Source of the DNA: Limiplasma sp958448555
GTDB lineage: Bacteria > Bacillota > Clostridia > Christensenellales > Aristaeellaceae
Direction of reading: 5' to 3'
Length of the DNA: 64,000 nt
Assembly: GCA_958448555.1 (NCBI GenBank)
Contig: CAUDEL010000007.1
Coordinates: forward strand, 1-64,000
In this document: one piece after another, positions 1 through 7,796 of the stretch
Position numbering within the stretch: position 1 is the stretch's first letter
Layout of the letters: each line of letters begins with the position of its first letter
The notes under the pieces: model-generated
The model's database searches: none
What the model saw: only the letters and a program-made list of their open reading frames with translations
What the model was told of the DNA's origin: nothing
Translations under genes and position numbers: made by a program

Positions 1-55
1 AGGTTGCGGGTCTGTGGCCCTCCGAACCTCCCTGAAGGGTTTTTTGACAGTCTGA

Positions 56-82
56 AAACGCGCGGCGCGTTTCCTTTTTTTT
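56..82 (+). terminator. Rho-independent terminator
   Basis: A 7-bp stem (AAACGCG / CGCGTTT) with a 3-nt loop is followed by CC and eight T on the plus strand. It would end transcription entering from left of the window, and it abuts the stop codon of the convergent VanZ-RDD gene. Positions 1-55 hold no recognisable gene. Confidence 0.55.
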
Positions 83-1290
83 CAGCGCGAATTCGCATGA
101 TGCGCCTCATGCCATCTGGCAAAGTAGCGGTGTCTGAGGGTGCTCACATTGTGGGTCATGCTCAGCTTGCCGTGCAGCATCTGGTTGTCGTGCGTGAACA
201 CGTGAACCGCCAGGAGCAGCCAGAACAAGATATAGATCAGCAAGAGCGCGGCGCAGGCCAGCAGCAGCCCAAGGTCCATTCCCCCGCTGCTTCCGCCCAG
301 GGTCAGCGCCAGCAGCACGTAGGCGGGCGTGGGCATGACCACGAGATAGAGCACGGTGTAGCGGACCACGCACTGCCACAGCTTGGGCCGGCTGCCGTCG
401 CGGCGGTCCACCAGGCGCAGGTGCAGCAGCGCCTTGCCCACCGTCCGTCCCCCGGCGAGCCATTCGCCGATCATGAAGTACCCCACGACGCCCGTCGCAT
501 AGCAGCCGAACATCCATTGCGCCATCGCCCGGGCGCCCTGATTCTGGGGTATGGTGGCGGGCAGTTTCCACACCAAAATGCCCAGCAGCACCAGCATCAG
601 CGCAAAATCAATCAGCGCCGCGAAGCAGCGCCGCGTAACGCTTACCTGCTCGCCCTTGCGGTAGGCGCGCGCGTCCATCTGCTCGCGCGAAGGCAGGACG
701 CGCATGGCTAGTGGCGCCAGCGTATAGCCCAGCAGCCCGCCCAGGGTGTTGGTAATCAAATCGTCCACATCCGCCAGCCGGTAGGGCCGGGAATAATAGC
801 CATAGAGGCCCGAAAGCTGGGTGAGCTCAAAAAACAGGCTCAGCAGGAAGGAGAGCAGCAGCGTTTTCTTCCTGCTACAGCCGAAGTAGTAGCGCAGATA
901 GATCCCCAGCGGCACAAACAGGGCCACGTTGGCGGCGATCTGGAACGCGTCCCGGTTCCACAGAAGGCGGTACCAGGTGGCGGGCTCGGTCAGGGTCACG
1001 TCCGCGTTTTTAAACAGCTCCGCCACCTCCCGCAGCGGAACGAGCTGCACCCAGGCGGAGGTGAGCTCATCTACCGTCTTAACATCGGGCAGCGGCAGAA
1101 TGACCAGAAAATACGCGCACATGAGATACAGGACAAAAGAATAGACGACGGCCGTCCGAATGAGCAAAATGGCCCCGTACCTTCGGTACTGCATCAGCAT
1201 ATAGGGCAGCGTGAACGCCAGCGCCACGAAAGGGAACAGTACCAGCGCGGATTTGACCGGCTCGATGTACTGGCTCACGGAAAACCTCAC
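82..1290 (-). CDS. VanZ-RDD fusion membrane protein
   Basis: Polytopic membrane protein of 402 residues. Residues about 40-195 resemble the VanZ family, with several hydrophobic segments and the conserved stretch around 'DVDDLITNTLGG'. Residues about 215-390 resemble an RDD domain, with further membrane segments and the pattern RRxxAxxIDFxL. VanZ proteins are linked to glycopeptide resistance or envelope functions, while RDD domains are of poorly defined, transport-like function. The GTG start overlaps the stop of the upstream SDR gene by 4 nt (GTGA), so the two are probably translationally coupled. The fusion is seen in Firmicutes; the substrate is unknown. Confidence 0.8.
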   Translation of the reverse strand: MRFSVSQYIEPVKSALVLFPFVALAFTLPYMLMQYRRYGAILLIRTAVVYSFVLYLMCAYFLVILPLPDVKTVDELTSAWVQLVPLREVAELFKNADVTLTEPATWYRLLWNRDAFQIAANVALFVPLGIYLRYYFGCSRKKTLLLSFLLSLFFELTQLSGLYGYYSRPYRLADVDDLITNTLGGLLGYTLAPLAMRVLPSREQMDARAYRKGEQVSVTRRCFAALIDFALMLVLLGILVWKLPATIPQNQGARAMAQWMFGCYATGVVGYFMIGEWLAGGRTVGKALLHLRLVDRRDGSRPKLWQCVVRYTVLYLVVMPTPAYVLLALTLGGSSGGMDLGLLLACAALLLIYILFWLLLAVHVFTHDNQMLHGKLSMTHNVSTLRHRYFARWHEAHHANSR

Positions 1291-2303
1291 ATTTCAAATC
1301 TGGGGAGCTCTGCGCTCAAGCGCCCGTATGCCTCGGTCAGCCGGTCGCACCAGGCGTCGAAAGCCGGGTCGGGGCGCTGGCAGTCAGGGTGCGCGTAGAT
1401 GTAGGCGACGGCCTCCCGCGCGCCCTGGTCAAAGCGCTTTTCTGCCCGAAACTGCGGCACGGCGCGCCTGATCTTGGCGTTGTCAAACAAAACCGTGTTG
1501 CTCTTGTCGCCCAGAAGCGAGCCCCGGTAGCTTTCGCACAGGGCGCCGAGGGTTTCGCTGGCGATGTGCACAAGCCGCGCCTTCACCCCCAGCGCCGCGG
1601 CGACGGTTTCGTAGATCTGGTTCCAGGTCAGGCTTTCGTCCCCCGTGATGTGAAAGACCTCGCCCAGCGCGTGGACATTGCCCATCAGCCCTTCAAAGGC
1701 CACCGCAAAGTCATCGCTGTGGGTCAGGGTCCACAGCGTCAGCCCGTCGCCCGGCACGATGACCGCGCGGCCCTGACGCATGCGCTCCAGCACCTGGAAG
1801 CTGCCGTTTGCCCCGTGCAGCGCCACGGGCACGCTGCGCCGGCAGTAGGTATGGCTGGGGCGCACGATGGTCACGGGGAAGCCTTCCTCGCGATAGGCCC
1901 GGACGAGACGATCCTCGCAGGCGGCCTTGAGGCGGCTGTACTCCCAATAGGGGTTGCAAAGCGGCGTGCCCTCGGTAATCCAGGGAGAGGACAGCGGCTT
2001 TTGATACGCCGACGCCGAGCTGATGAACATGTACTGGCCCGTGCGGCCGGAAAACAGGCGGATGTCGCGCTCCACATCCTCCGGCGTATAGGCGATGAAA
2101 TCCGCCACCACGTCGAAGGCGCGCCCCTTCAGCGCCGCGCGCACCTCCTCCTCGTTTCGCATATCCGCGCGCACCGTTTCCACGCCCTGCGGCGCCTGCG
2201 TGCTGCCGCGGTTGAGCAGCGTGAGCTCCCACCTACGGCGTGCGCACAGCGAGGAAATGGACGTGCTGATGGTCCCCGTACCGCCGATAAACAAAGCCTT
2301 CAT
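1287..2303 (-). CDS. NAD(P)-dependent SDR / epimerase family protein
   Basis: Extended short-chain dehydrogenase/reductase. The N-terminus MKALFIGGTGTIS is a Rossmann nucleotide-binding motif (GGTGxxS). A catalytic-type serine cluster (ISSASAYQ) occurs near residue 105, and YSRLK near residue 133 supplies the Tyr-x-x-x-Lys pair. The family contains sugar-nucleotide epimerases, dehydratases and reductases; the substrate cannot be told from sequence. I chose the ATG at 2303, not the longer frame, because AGGGAGG lies 8-10 nt upstream. It is the first gene of a two-gene unit with the VanZ-RDD protein. Confidence 0.85.
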   Translation of the reverse strand: MKALFIGGTGTISTSISSLCARRRWELTLLNRGSTQAPQGVETVRADMRNEEEVRAALKGRAFDVVADFIAYTPEDVERDIRLFSGRTGQYMFISSASAYQKPLSSPWITEGTPLCNPYWEYSRLKAACEDRLVRAYREEGFPVTIVRPSHTYCRRSVPVALHGANGSFQVLERMRQGRAVIVPGDGLTLWTLTHSDDFAVAFEGLMGNVHALGEVFHITGDESLTWNQIYETVAAALGVKARLVHIASETLGALCESYRGSLLGDKSNTVLFDNAKIRRAVPQFRAEKRFDQGAREAVAYIYAHPDCQRPDPAFDAWCDRLTEAYGRLSAELPRFEM

Positions 2304-2444
2304 TCGTATAACCCTCCCTGCATCCATGCTGCTTTACCATGGTAACACAGCGCGGCCACGTTTGCAAGGCGGCTTGCATTTCCGCGCGCTACAGGCTATA
2401 ATTTTTAGGAATGTTGATTACCGCCGAGGAGGCCGTGTGCGCGC

Positions 2445-3335
2445 ATGGAGCTGTTTGACCGAAACCTGCCTTTTTTCAAGGGAAATCTGCACTGTCACAC
2501 CACCGTGAGCGACGGGGTGCTCACGCCGGAGGAGGTCGTTTCGCTGTATCGGGATATGGGCTACGACTTCCTGGCCCTGACCGATCACCGGGCGCTGTCC
2601 TCGCCCACCCATCTGGAGGGCGACATGCTGCTGCTCAGCGGCATGGAGATGGACTATACGCTGCCGGGAGAGGTGCTTCATCTGGTCGGCATCGGCATGG
2701 ACGCGCGCATGGAGCGCCGCGGTCTCCCCGGCGGCCCGCAGCAGTGCATCGACCTCTACCGCCGCTGCGGCGGGCGCGCCATCGTGGCGCATCCGGCCTG
2801 GTCGCTCAACACGGTAGATACGCTGACGGCGCTGAGAAACGTGACCGCCGCGGAAATCTACAACAGCGTTTCCACCTATCCCTGGAACGGCGACCGCGCG
2901 GATTCCTCCAATGTGCTGGATGCGGCGGCGGCGCACGGCGCGCTGTACCGCTTCGTGGCCTCCGACGACTCCCACCGCTATCAGGGGGAGGCGGGCCGTT
3001 CCTTCACCATGATTCAGGCCGAGGAGCTCAGCCAGGAAAGCCTCTTTGCGGCGCTGGACAGCGGGCGGTTTTATGCCTCCCAGGGCCCGCGCTTTGAACA
3101 GATCTCTGTGGAGAAGGACCGCATCGACATCCTCTGTTCGCCCGTGGAGACGATCATCTTTTACTCCAACCTCATCTGGACCCCCAACCGCTGCCAGGTG
3201 GGCCATGATCTGGTCTTTGCCAGCTATGATCTCACCCGCAACCGCGGGGAGCGCCATGTGCGCATCCAGCTCATCGACGCCCGGGGCCGCAGCGCCTGGT
3301 CCAATCCCATCGTGCTTCATCCCTCATCCCTTTGA
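2445..3335 (+). CDS. PHP-domain phosphoesterase
   Basis: A 296-residue PHP (polymerase and histidinol phosphatase) domain protein. Metal-binding motifs are visible: H16-x-H18 in 'NLHCHTTVSDG', 'LTDHRAL' near residue 46, 'VAHPAWS' near residue 110 and 'ASDDSHRY' near residue 173. Such stand-alone PHP proteins are metal-dependent phosphoesterases acting on small phosphorylated compounds or nucleic-acid ends; the substrate here is unknown. GGAGG lies upstream of the ATG. A barstar-like gene follows after 47 nt and is probably co-transcribed. The last ~75 residues form a beta-rich tail beyond the core domain. Confidence 0.85.
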   Translation: MELFDRNLPFFKGNLHCHTTVSDGVLTPEEVVSLYRDMGYDFLALTDHRALSSPTHLEGDMLLLSGMEMDYTLPGEVLHLVGIGMDARMERRGLPGGPQQCIDLYRRCGGRAIVAHPAWSLNTVDTLTALRNVTAAEIYNSVSTYPWNGDRADSSNVLDAAAAHGALYRFVASDDSHRYQGEAGRSFTMIQAEELSQESLFAALDSGRFYASQGPRFEQISVEKDRIDILCSPVETIIFYSNLIWTPNRCQVGHDLVFASYDLTRNRGERHVRIQLIDARGRSAWSNPIVLHPSSL

Positions 3336-3382
3336 ATACAGGCCCTTAATCCCCCATCTCACCCATTGCCAAGGAGGTACTT

Positions 3383-3661
3383 ATGCGCGAAGTGACCCTG
3401 GACCTGTCCCCCTTTGAGGAAAAAATCTCCCTGCACCGCTACCTCAAGGAGGCGCTGGACTTTCCTTTCTACTACGGCGCCAACCTCGACGCCCTGCACG
3501 ACGAGCTGGCCAGCCAGCGCGACACCCTGCGCATCACCGTGCGCTATTCCAAATCGCCCCGGGGCAAGATGATCGACTATCTGCCCAAGCTGCTGCGTGT
3601 ATTTGAGGACGCGGCGCGGGAAAACTATCATCTGGAAATCACCTATCAGGAGCAGCCCTGA
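3383..3661 (+). CDS. Barstar-family protein
   Basis: A 92-residue protein with the barstar fold signature. An early helix (LHRYLKEALDFP) is followed by 'YYGANLDALHDELAS', the segment that in barstar carries the barnase-binding acidic helix, and then by alternating strands. Barstars inhibit secreted guanyl-specific ribonucleases of the barnase family. No barnase-like gene is adjacent or elsewhere in this window, so the partner may be encoded elsewhere or the protein may protect against another cell's RNase. AAGGAGG precedes the ATG. Confidence 0.85.
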   Translation: MREVTLDLSPFEEKISLHRYLKEALDFPFYYGANLDALHDELASQRDTLRITVRYSKSPRGKMIDYLPKLLRVFEDAARENYHLEITYQEQP

Positions 3662-3685
3662 AGCGCCGTCCGCCCCGTCCTGTCC

Positions 3686-3734
3686 GCGCCCCGTTCCCGC
3701 GTGCGCCTCTGCCGCGGGACGGGGCGCTTTCCTT
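3686..3734 (+). terminator. Terminator of the PHP-barstar unit
   Basis: A roughly 15-bp G+C stem with one bulged T (left arm 3686-3701, right arm 3713-3727) is followed by TTTCCTTTT. It sits between the convergent barstar-like and spoIIE genes. Confidence 0.75.
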
Positions 3735-6062
3735 TTATGTCCGGGCCTGCTGGCGGTCGATGAGCAACAGGACCAAAGCGCTCATATCGTCCCGCGGCAC
3801 GCCTCCGCCCGCCAGCAGGGCGTTGCGGATCAGGGCGTCGGCCATGCGCTGGGGCTGGATATAGAGGCTCTGCGCAAGGGCCTCCTTGAGCGCCTCGTCG
3901 CTCTCAAAGACATCGGCTACGCCGTCGCTCATCATCACCAGGATATCGCCGCTGTGCAGGCGATACTGCTGGGAGGTCGCCGCCGCCTCCTCCACGATGC
4001 CCAGGGGCAGGGATGCCCCCTCCATCTTTTTCATATGGCTGCCGCGCACCACCCAGGTGGCGCACGCTCCCAGCTTTTCGGAATACACCTCGCCCGTCCA
4101 TAGATCCACATCCGCCAGATCGACGGTGGAGAAGCGCTCCTCCTCCTCCTGCGTGCCCAGCATGATCCCGTTGACCGCCGTGATCGCCTGACGGCGCGTA
4201 TAGCCCGCTTCCAGGAGCAGCGTGAGCAGCTCCAGCGTCTTTTCGCTCTGCTGATGCGCCTGCTCGCCGTGGCCCATGCCGTCCAGCAGCATCAGCAAAA
4301 GCCGCCCACCCTCGCACCGCTTGGCCGAGCAGGCGTCGCCGCAGACCTCGGCGCCCTCGCACCGCCCGCCCGCGCAGACCGACGCCATGCCCACCGACGC
4401 GCTGTAGAGCGGGATCTCCTCCAGCTCGACGCGCCCGCGCTGGGCGCGCGTGATGGAAAGCGGCAGATCCTCCTGCGTGGCCAGGTAGCGAAGCAGGCCC
4501 TCCAGGGGCTTTTGCATGGGCAGCATGCCGTCGGTCTCCAGCGCGGCCTGCAGATGTCCGTCCACGCGCCGCGCATAGCAAAGCCGCGCCGGGACGTCCA
4601 GCTCCTCCAGAGCCAGGGTCAGGATATGCGCGGCTTTGAGGTCGTTGAGGCTCTCGCCCCCGGCCATCATGCCCAGCTCTCCCAGCGTGCCCGACAGCGC
4701 GGCCAGGTGCGTCAGGGTGAGCTCACGCTCATAGCGCGCCTTGCGCGTGGCGGCACGGCGACGTATCCGCTGGGAAAGCGCCTCCTCGGCCGCCTCTGGG
4801 ATCTGTTCGGCACGCAGACAGCCGTGTTCCGCAAGGGCGGGCAGCTTGTCCTCCTCCACCGTTTCGCCCCGCCCGGTCCGCTCCATCACCTCGGTCAACA
4901 GCCGTTCCGTGCGCTCACGGCCGCGCCCCCAGCAAAGCTCATGGTTCGCGCATCGGCCGCAGAGCAGTTCCCCCAGCTCCGCGCCGCTGCTGCCCTCCTG
5001 TCCGTCGGGGTCCGGCAGCGCCCTGGCCAGGCGGTCGACCGCATCGCGCATGTGCGCGATGCGCTGGCTGACGAAGGCCGCCTCCATGGTCCTGACGCCG
5101 GGCTCGGGGCCCTGCGCGCACGCGCGCACCCTGTCCGCAAGGCGCGCCGGCAAAAGCGCATAGCCCGCGGCCCCCGCCAGCGCCGCCCAGAAATTCAGCG
5201 CCGGCGCGCTCAGGGGCGTGAGGACATACCCCAGCGCCCACCCCGCCGCGGCGGCCGGGCTGAGGAGCCAGCGGCGCCGCTGCATCGGCGGCAGGCCGCA
5301 CAGCAGCCCGATGATCGCCAGCACCGGCGCCACGCGGCTGTCGTGTCCGCTCATGGCCAGCGCCAGGCCGCACATCAGCCCGCCGCTCACGCCGTAAACC
5401 GGGCCGTTTGCGGCGGCGCACGCCACCGTCATCCAGACGGCCGCAAGCTGTCCGAGGTTGAGCGGCCCCACGCGGAAATACGCAAGTCCGCCCGCAACCA
5501 GCAGTCCCAGCACCGCCACCCCCAGGCGCTCGCGCGTGCAGGTGGGGGCGCCGGTGGAGCGCATGCCGTCCATGACGCTTCGGAAAAACGCGGCGGAGAG
5601 CATCCCCAGAGGAACGGCGGCGAGGCTGAGCAGCACCTCCAGCGGCGCGCCCCCGGCCAGCGCCGCCAGGACGCGCGGGATCATCGCAAGGCCGCACAAC
5701 GCCGCCGTCTCAATGCCCGGGCGCGGCCGGATGCGCCTGGTGACGAGCCACAGCCCCGCCACCCCCACGTGCTGCCACAGATCCAAATCCAGCCCCCACA
5801 GCGCCCTGAGCGCCATCGACGCGCCCAGGCCTGCCAGCACGAGCGCCGGAGGCTTGTCCCCACGCGCCAGCACCGCCGCCGCCGCGAAGGGCGACGGGAT
5901 GCCAAACCATTGCACAAACGTAAAGAGGAACACCGCCGCCGTTTCGCCCACAGGCTGCGCCGCGGCGCGCACAAACGCCAAAAAGCGCCTCCCCGCGCGC
6001 CTGAGGCCCTTTCCTCTGCGCTCGACCGCCGCCTGCGGCCGGGCCGCCGTCGAAGTTTCCAT
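3735..6062 (-). CDS. spoIIE: Stage II sporulation protein E (PP2C phosphatase)
   Basis: Membrane serine phosphatase of 775 residues. In Bacillus, SpoIIE dephosphorylates SpoIIAA at the asymmetric septum and so activates sigma-F in the forespore. The N-terminal half (to about residue 330) is a series of hydrophobic segments, followed by a central region and a C-terminal PP2C-type domain with DGMGHG near residue 593 and MSDGV near residue 710, both metal-ligand motifs. I chose the ATG at 6062 because GGGAGG lies 6 nt upstream; the longer frame to 6203 has no such site. The gene stands alone, divergent from the FMN-binding protein. Confidence 0.95.
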   Translation of the reverse strand: METSTAARPQAAVERRGKGLRRAGRRFLAFVRAAAQPVGETAAVFLFTFVQWFGIPSPFAAAAVLARGDKPPALVLAGLGASMALRALWGLDLDLWQHVGVAGLWLVTRRIRPRPGIETAALCGLAMIPRVLAALAGGAPLEVLLSLAAVPLGMLSAAFFRSVMDGMRSTGAPTCTRERLGVAVLGLLVAGGLAYFRVGPLNLGQLAAVWMTVACAAANGPVYGVSGGLMCGLALAMSGHDSRVAPVLAIIGLLCGLPPMQRRRWLLSPAAAAGWALGYVLTPLSAPALNFWAALAGAAGYALLPARLADRVRACAQGPEPGVRTMEAAFVSQRIAHMRDAVDRLARALPDPDGQEGSSGAELGELLCGRCANHELCWGRGRERTERLLTEVMERTGRGETVEEDKLPALAEHGCLRAEQIPEAAEEALSQRIRRRAATRKARYERELTLTHLAALSGTLGELGMMAGGESLNDLKAAHILTLALEELDVPARLCYARRVDGHLQAALETDGMLPMQKPLEGLLRYLATQEDLPLSITRAQRGRVELEEIPLYSASVGMASVCAGGRCEGAEVCGDACSAKRCEGGRLLLMLLDGMGHGEQAHQQSEKTLELLTLLLEAGYTRRQAITAVNGIMLGTQEEEERFSTVDLADVDLWTGEVYSEKLGACATWVVRGSHMKKMEGASLPLGIVEEAAATSQQYRLHSGDILVMMSDGVADVFESDEALKEALAQSLYIQPQRMADALIRNALLAGGGVPRDDMSALVLLLIDRQQART

Positions 6063-6091
6063 ACGCCGCCTCCCAAAGCCAGTGTACAGCC

Positions 6092-6124
6092 AGTATAGCC
6101 AGCGCCGTTTTCGCGCCGTGTCGC
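6092..6124 (-). promoter_or_regulatory. Possible Spo0A-activated promoter of spoIIE
   Basis: On the minus strand a TATACT -10 (6092-6097) lies 21 nt downstream of a GCGACA element (6119-6124). A second box-like TGTCGCA lies at 6160-6166. Bacillus spoIIE uses a sigma-A promoter with an unusually long 21-bp spacer and Spo0A boxes (TGTCGAA) around the -35, and this layout is similar. The match of the individual boxes is imperfect, so this is inference. Confidence 0.4.
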
Positions 6125-6240
6125 TTTGGGGCGCGAAGCCTGTCAAACATCCCGCAGGATGCGACAGACTTTGCGCCGCATAGGACCGGCCGCGGCGGCG
6201 CAAGCTAATGCCGACCCTATGCAGGCAGGAGGAGCTTTCA

Positions 6241-6717
6241 ATGGAGAATCAGAAAAAATGGGCCGGATGGCTGATCGCAGCACTGGTTGTAGCGGTCGGT
6301 GTCGTCGCCGTGGTCATGAGCACCGGCACGGCCGAGCCGCCCGCCGCCACCCAAACGCCCGCCGTAACCGCGTCGCCCATGGCCAGCGGGACGCCCGCGC
6401 CGACCGCATCCGCCGCGCAAAGCGGCATGCGCACGGCCAACGCCAGCGTCCTGGGCTATGCCGGCCCGGTGCTGGTGCGGCTGACGCTGGACGCGAACGG
6501 CGCGATCTCGTCGCTGGACGTGGGCGGCGCGCGCTTTGAGGAAACGGTGGGCGTCGGCAGCCGCGTGCGCGAGGAGGAGTTCACCGCACAGTTCATCGGC
6601 AAGACCCCGCCGCTTACGCTGGGCGAGGATATCGACGGCATCTCCGGCGCCACGGTGTCCAGTCAGGCGGCGGTGGACGCGGTCAACGAAGCGGCGGCGT
6701 TTCTCAAGGAAAACTAG
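6241..6717 (+). CDS. Membrane-anchored FMN-binding domain protein
   Basis: A 158-residue protein with an N-terminal membrane anchor (about residues 8-27), a Pro/Thr/Ala-rich linker and a C-terminal FMN-binding domain. The domain ends in DGISGATVSS, which matches the flavinylation motif of RnfG/NqrC-type domains where ApbE attaches FMN covalently to the threonine. It is therefore predicted to be an extracytoplasmic flavin electron carrier. AGGAGG precedes the ATG at 6241. It lies between spoIIE and the Spo0A-like gene on the same strand as the latter. No ApbE or Rnf gene is in the window. Confidence 0.8.
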   Translation: MENQKKWAGWLIAALVVAVGVVAVVMSTGTAEPPAATQTPAVTASPMASGTPAPTASAAQSGMRTANASVLGYAGPVLVRLTLDANGAISSLDVGGARFEETVGVGSRVREEEFTAQFIGKTPPLTLGEDIDGISGATVSSQAAVDAVNEAAAFLKEN

Positions 6718-6723
6718 ACAGGA

Positions 6724-6730
6724 TTCGACA
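6724..6730 (-). promoter_or_regulatory. Candidate Spo0A box
   Basis: TTCGACA is the exact reverse complement of the Spo0A box TGTCGAA. It lies 69 nt upstream of the start codon of the Spo0A-like gene, just after the FMN-binding gene. A 7-mer can occur by chance; its position makes it worth noting. Confidence 0.4.
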
Positions 6731-6798
6731 AAGGTTTCGGTCATACCCGGAAGGTCACGGGAGCCGCGTGGGCGTATCCTTATATGGGAGGTGCGCTC

Positions 6799-7590
6799 AT
6801 GCGGCTTTTGATCGCTGTGCTGGATGCAAGGGTGGCCCGCCGGGTGGCGGCGGGGATGGAGGACAGGGGCTTTGAGGCGCGCATTGCCCTGGACGGCGCG
6901 CAGGCGGTTAAGCTTCTTGAGCGCGAGCGCTTTGATCTGATGCTTCTTCATGCCTGCCTGCCCGCCGTCGACGGGCTGGGGGTGCTCGGCGCGCTGGAGG
7001 CGCTTCGCCCCGTCTGCCCTCCCCGCGTGCTGTTTCTTCTGGAGCCCGAGCTGTGTCCCTCGCGCCCCGCCATGGCCGACGCCGCCGCTCCCATCTGCGC
7101 GGCCCCGGAAAAGCTGTGCGCGCTTTTGGAAACGCTTTCGCAAAAGCCGCTGCCGAAGTTGGCAGCGGCTCAGGCGGCCCGCACCGCGCAGGCGGTGGGC
7201 ACGTTTTTGGATACGATCTCCATGAGCGACCGTTACAAGGGCCGCGCCTACGCGGCGTGGCTTCTGGAGCGCCTGACGCCCTCGCCGGCGCTGGAGGCGC
7301 GGTCCATGGGCGAACTGTATCAGGCATGCGCCCGCGCCTTTTCCACCACGCCCGCCGCCGTGGAGCGCTGTCTGCGCGTGGCGGTGGAGAGCGTGTTCAC
7401 CCAGGGAAGCATCCGGGGGATCGAGCGCTTCTTCGGCGCAACGGTGGACCCGGAGCGCGGCAAGCCCACCAACCGGGCTTTTCTGTGCGAGGCCGCCCAG
7501 CAGCTCCGGCTGGATCACTCCTTGGCCGCGACGCGCTCGCCAAAGAGCAGCGAGATGCACCACAGCCCGGCCGCGCCCACGATGGTGTAG
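6799..7590 (+). CDS. Spo0A-like regulator with degenerate receiver domain
   Basis: A 263-residue two-domain regulator. Residues about 135-245 match the Spo0A C-terminal DNA-binding domain: 'YKGRAY', 'FSTTPAAVER' and 'GKPTNRAFL' align with Spo0A 'IKGYLY', 'FNTTASRVER' and 'AKPTNSEFI'. Residues 1-115 look like a receiver, but the phosphoacceptor position (LVLD in Spo0A) reads LLH51, and one of the two N-terminal acidic residues is lost. Phosphorylation-dependent activation in the usual way is therefore unlikely. GGGAGGT precedes the ATG at 6799. The last 25 codons overlap the convergent DUF378 gene. It is probably a paralogue, not the master Spo0A. Confidence 0.8.
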   Translation: MRLLIAVLDARVARRVAAGMEDRGFEARIALDGAQAVKLLERERFDLMLLHACLPAVDGLGVLGALEALRPVCPPRVLFLLEPELCPSRPAMADAAAPICAAPEKLCALLETLSQKPLPKLAAAQAARTAQAVGTFLDTISMSDRYKGRAYAAWLLERLTPSPALEARSMGELYQACARAFSTTPAAVERCLRVAVESVFTQGSIRGIERFFGATVDPERGKPTNRAFLCEAAQQLRLDHSLAATRSPKSSEMHHSPAAPTMV

Positions 7591-7718
7591 ACGATGCGGC
7601 TGACCACCGCCGCCTGCCCGCCAAAGAGATAGGCCACCAGATCGAATTGAAAAATGCCGATCAGCGCCCAGTTGATGGCGCCGATGATGACCAGCACCAG
7701 CGAAATCTTATCCAGCAT
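7515..7718 (-). CDS. DUF378 small membrane protein
   Basis: A 67-residue protein with two hydrophobic segments and the DUF378 pattern (LVLVIIGAINWALIG at the start and 'SRIVYTIVGAAGLW' later). The function of the family is unknown. The ATG at 7718 is preceded by AAGGAGG; the longer frame to 7784 lacks support. Its 3' end overlaps the convergent Spo0A-like gene by 76 bp. A GC hairpin (7745-7762) lies in the 78-nt gap to the next upstream minus-strand gene. Confidence 0.8.
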   Translation of the reverse strand: MLDKISLVLVIIGAINWALIGIFQFDLVAYLFGGQAAVVSRIVYTIVGAAGLWCISLLFGERVAAKE

Positions 7719-7796
7719 AGCAAGACAACCTCCTTCCCTCCGTACCCCGGCACACGCCGGGGCTTCTGTGTCAAGGATGCGCAAAACGCGCCCGGA

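Noticed and set aside
4254..6098. 614-codon plus-strand ORF opposite spoIIE, and similar long antisense ORFs opposite vanW (12442-14292) and infB (38929-41574)
   Set aside because: They mirror clearly conserved genes, have low-complexity His/Arg/Gly-rich translations, no family motifs and no ribosome sites. High GC makes stop codons rare in antisense frames.
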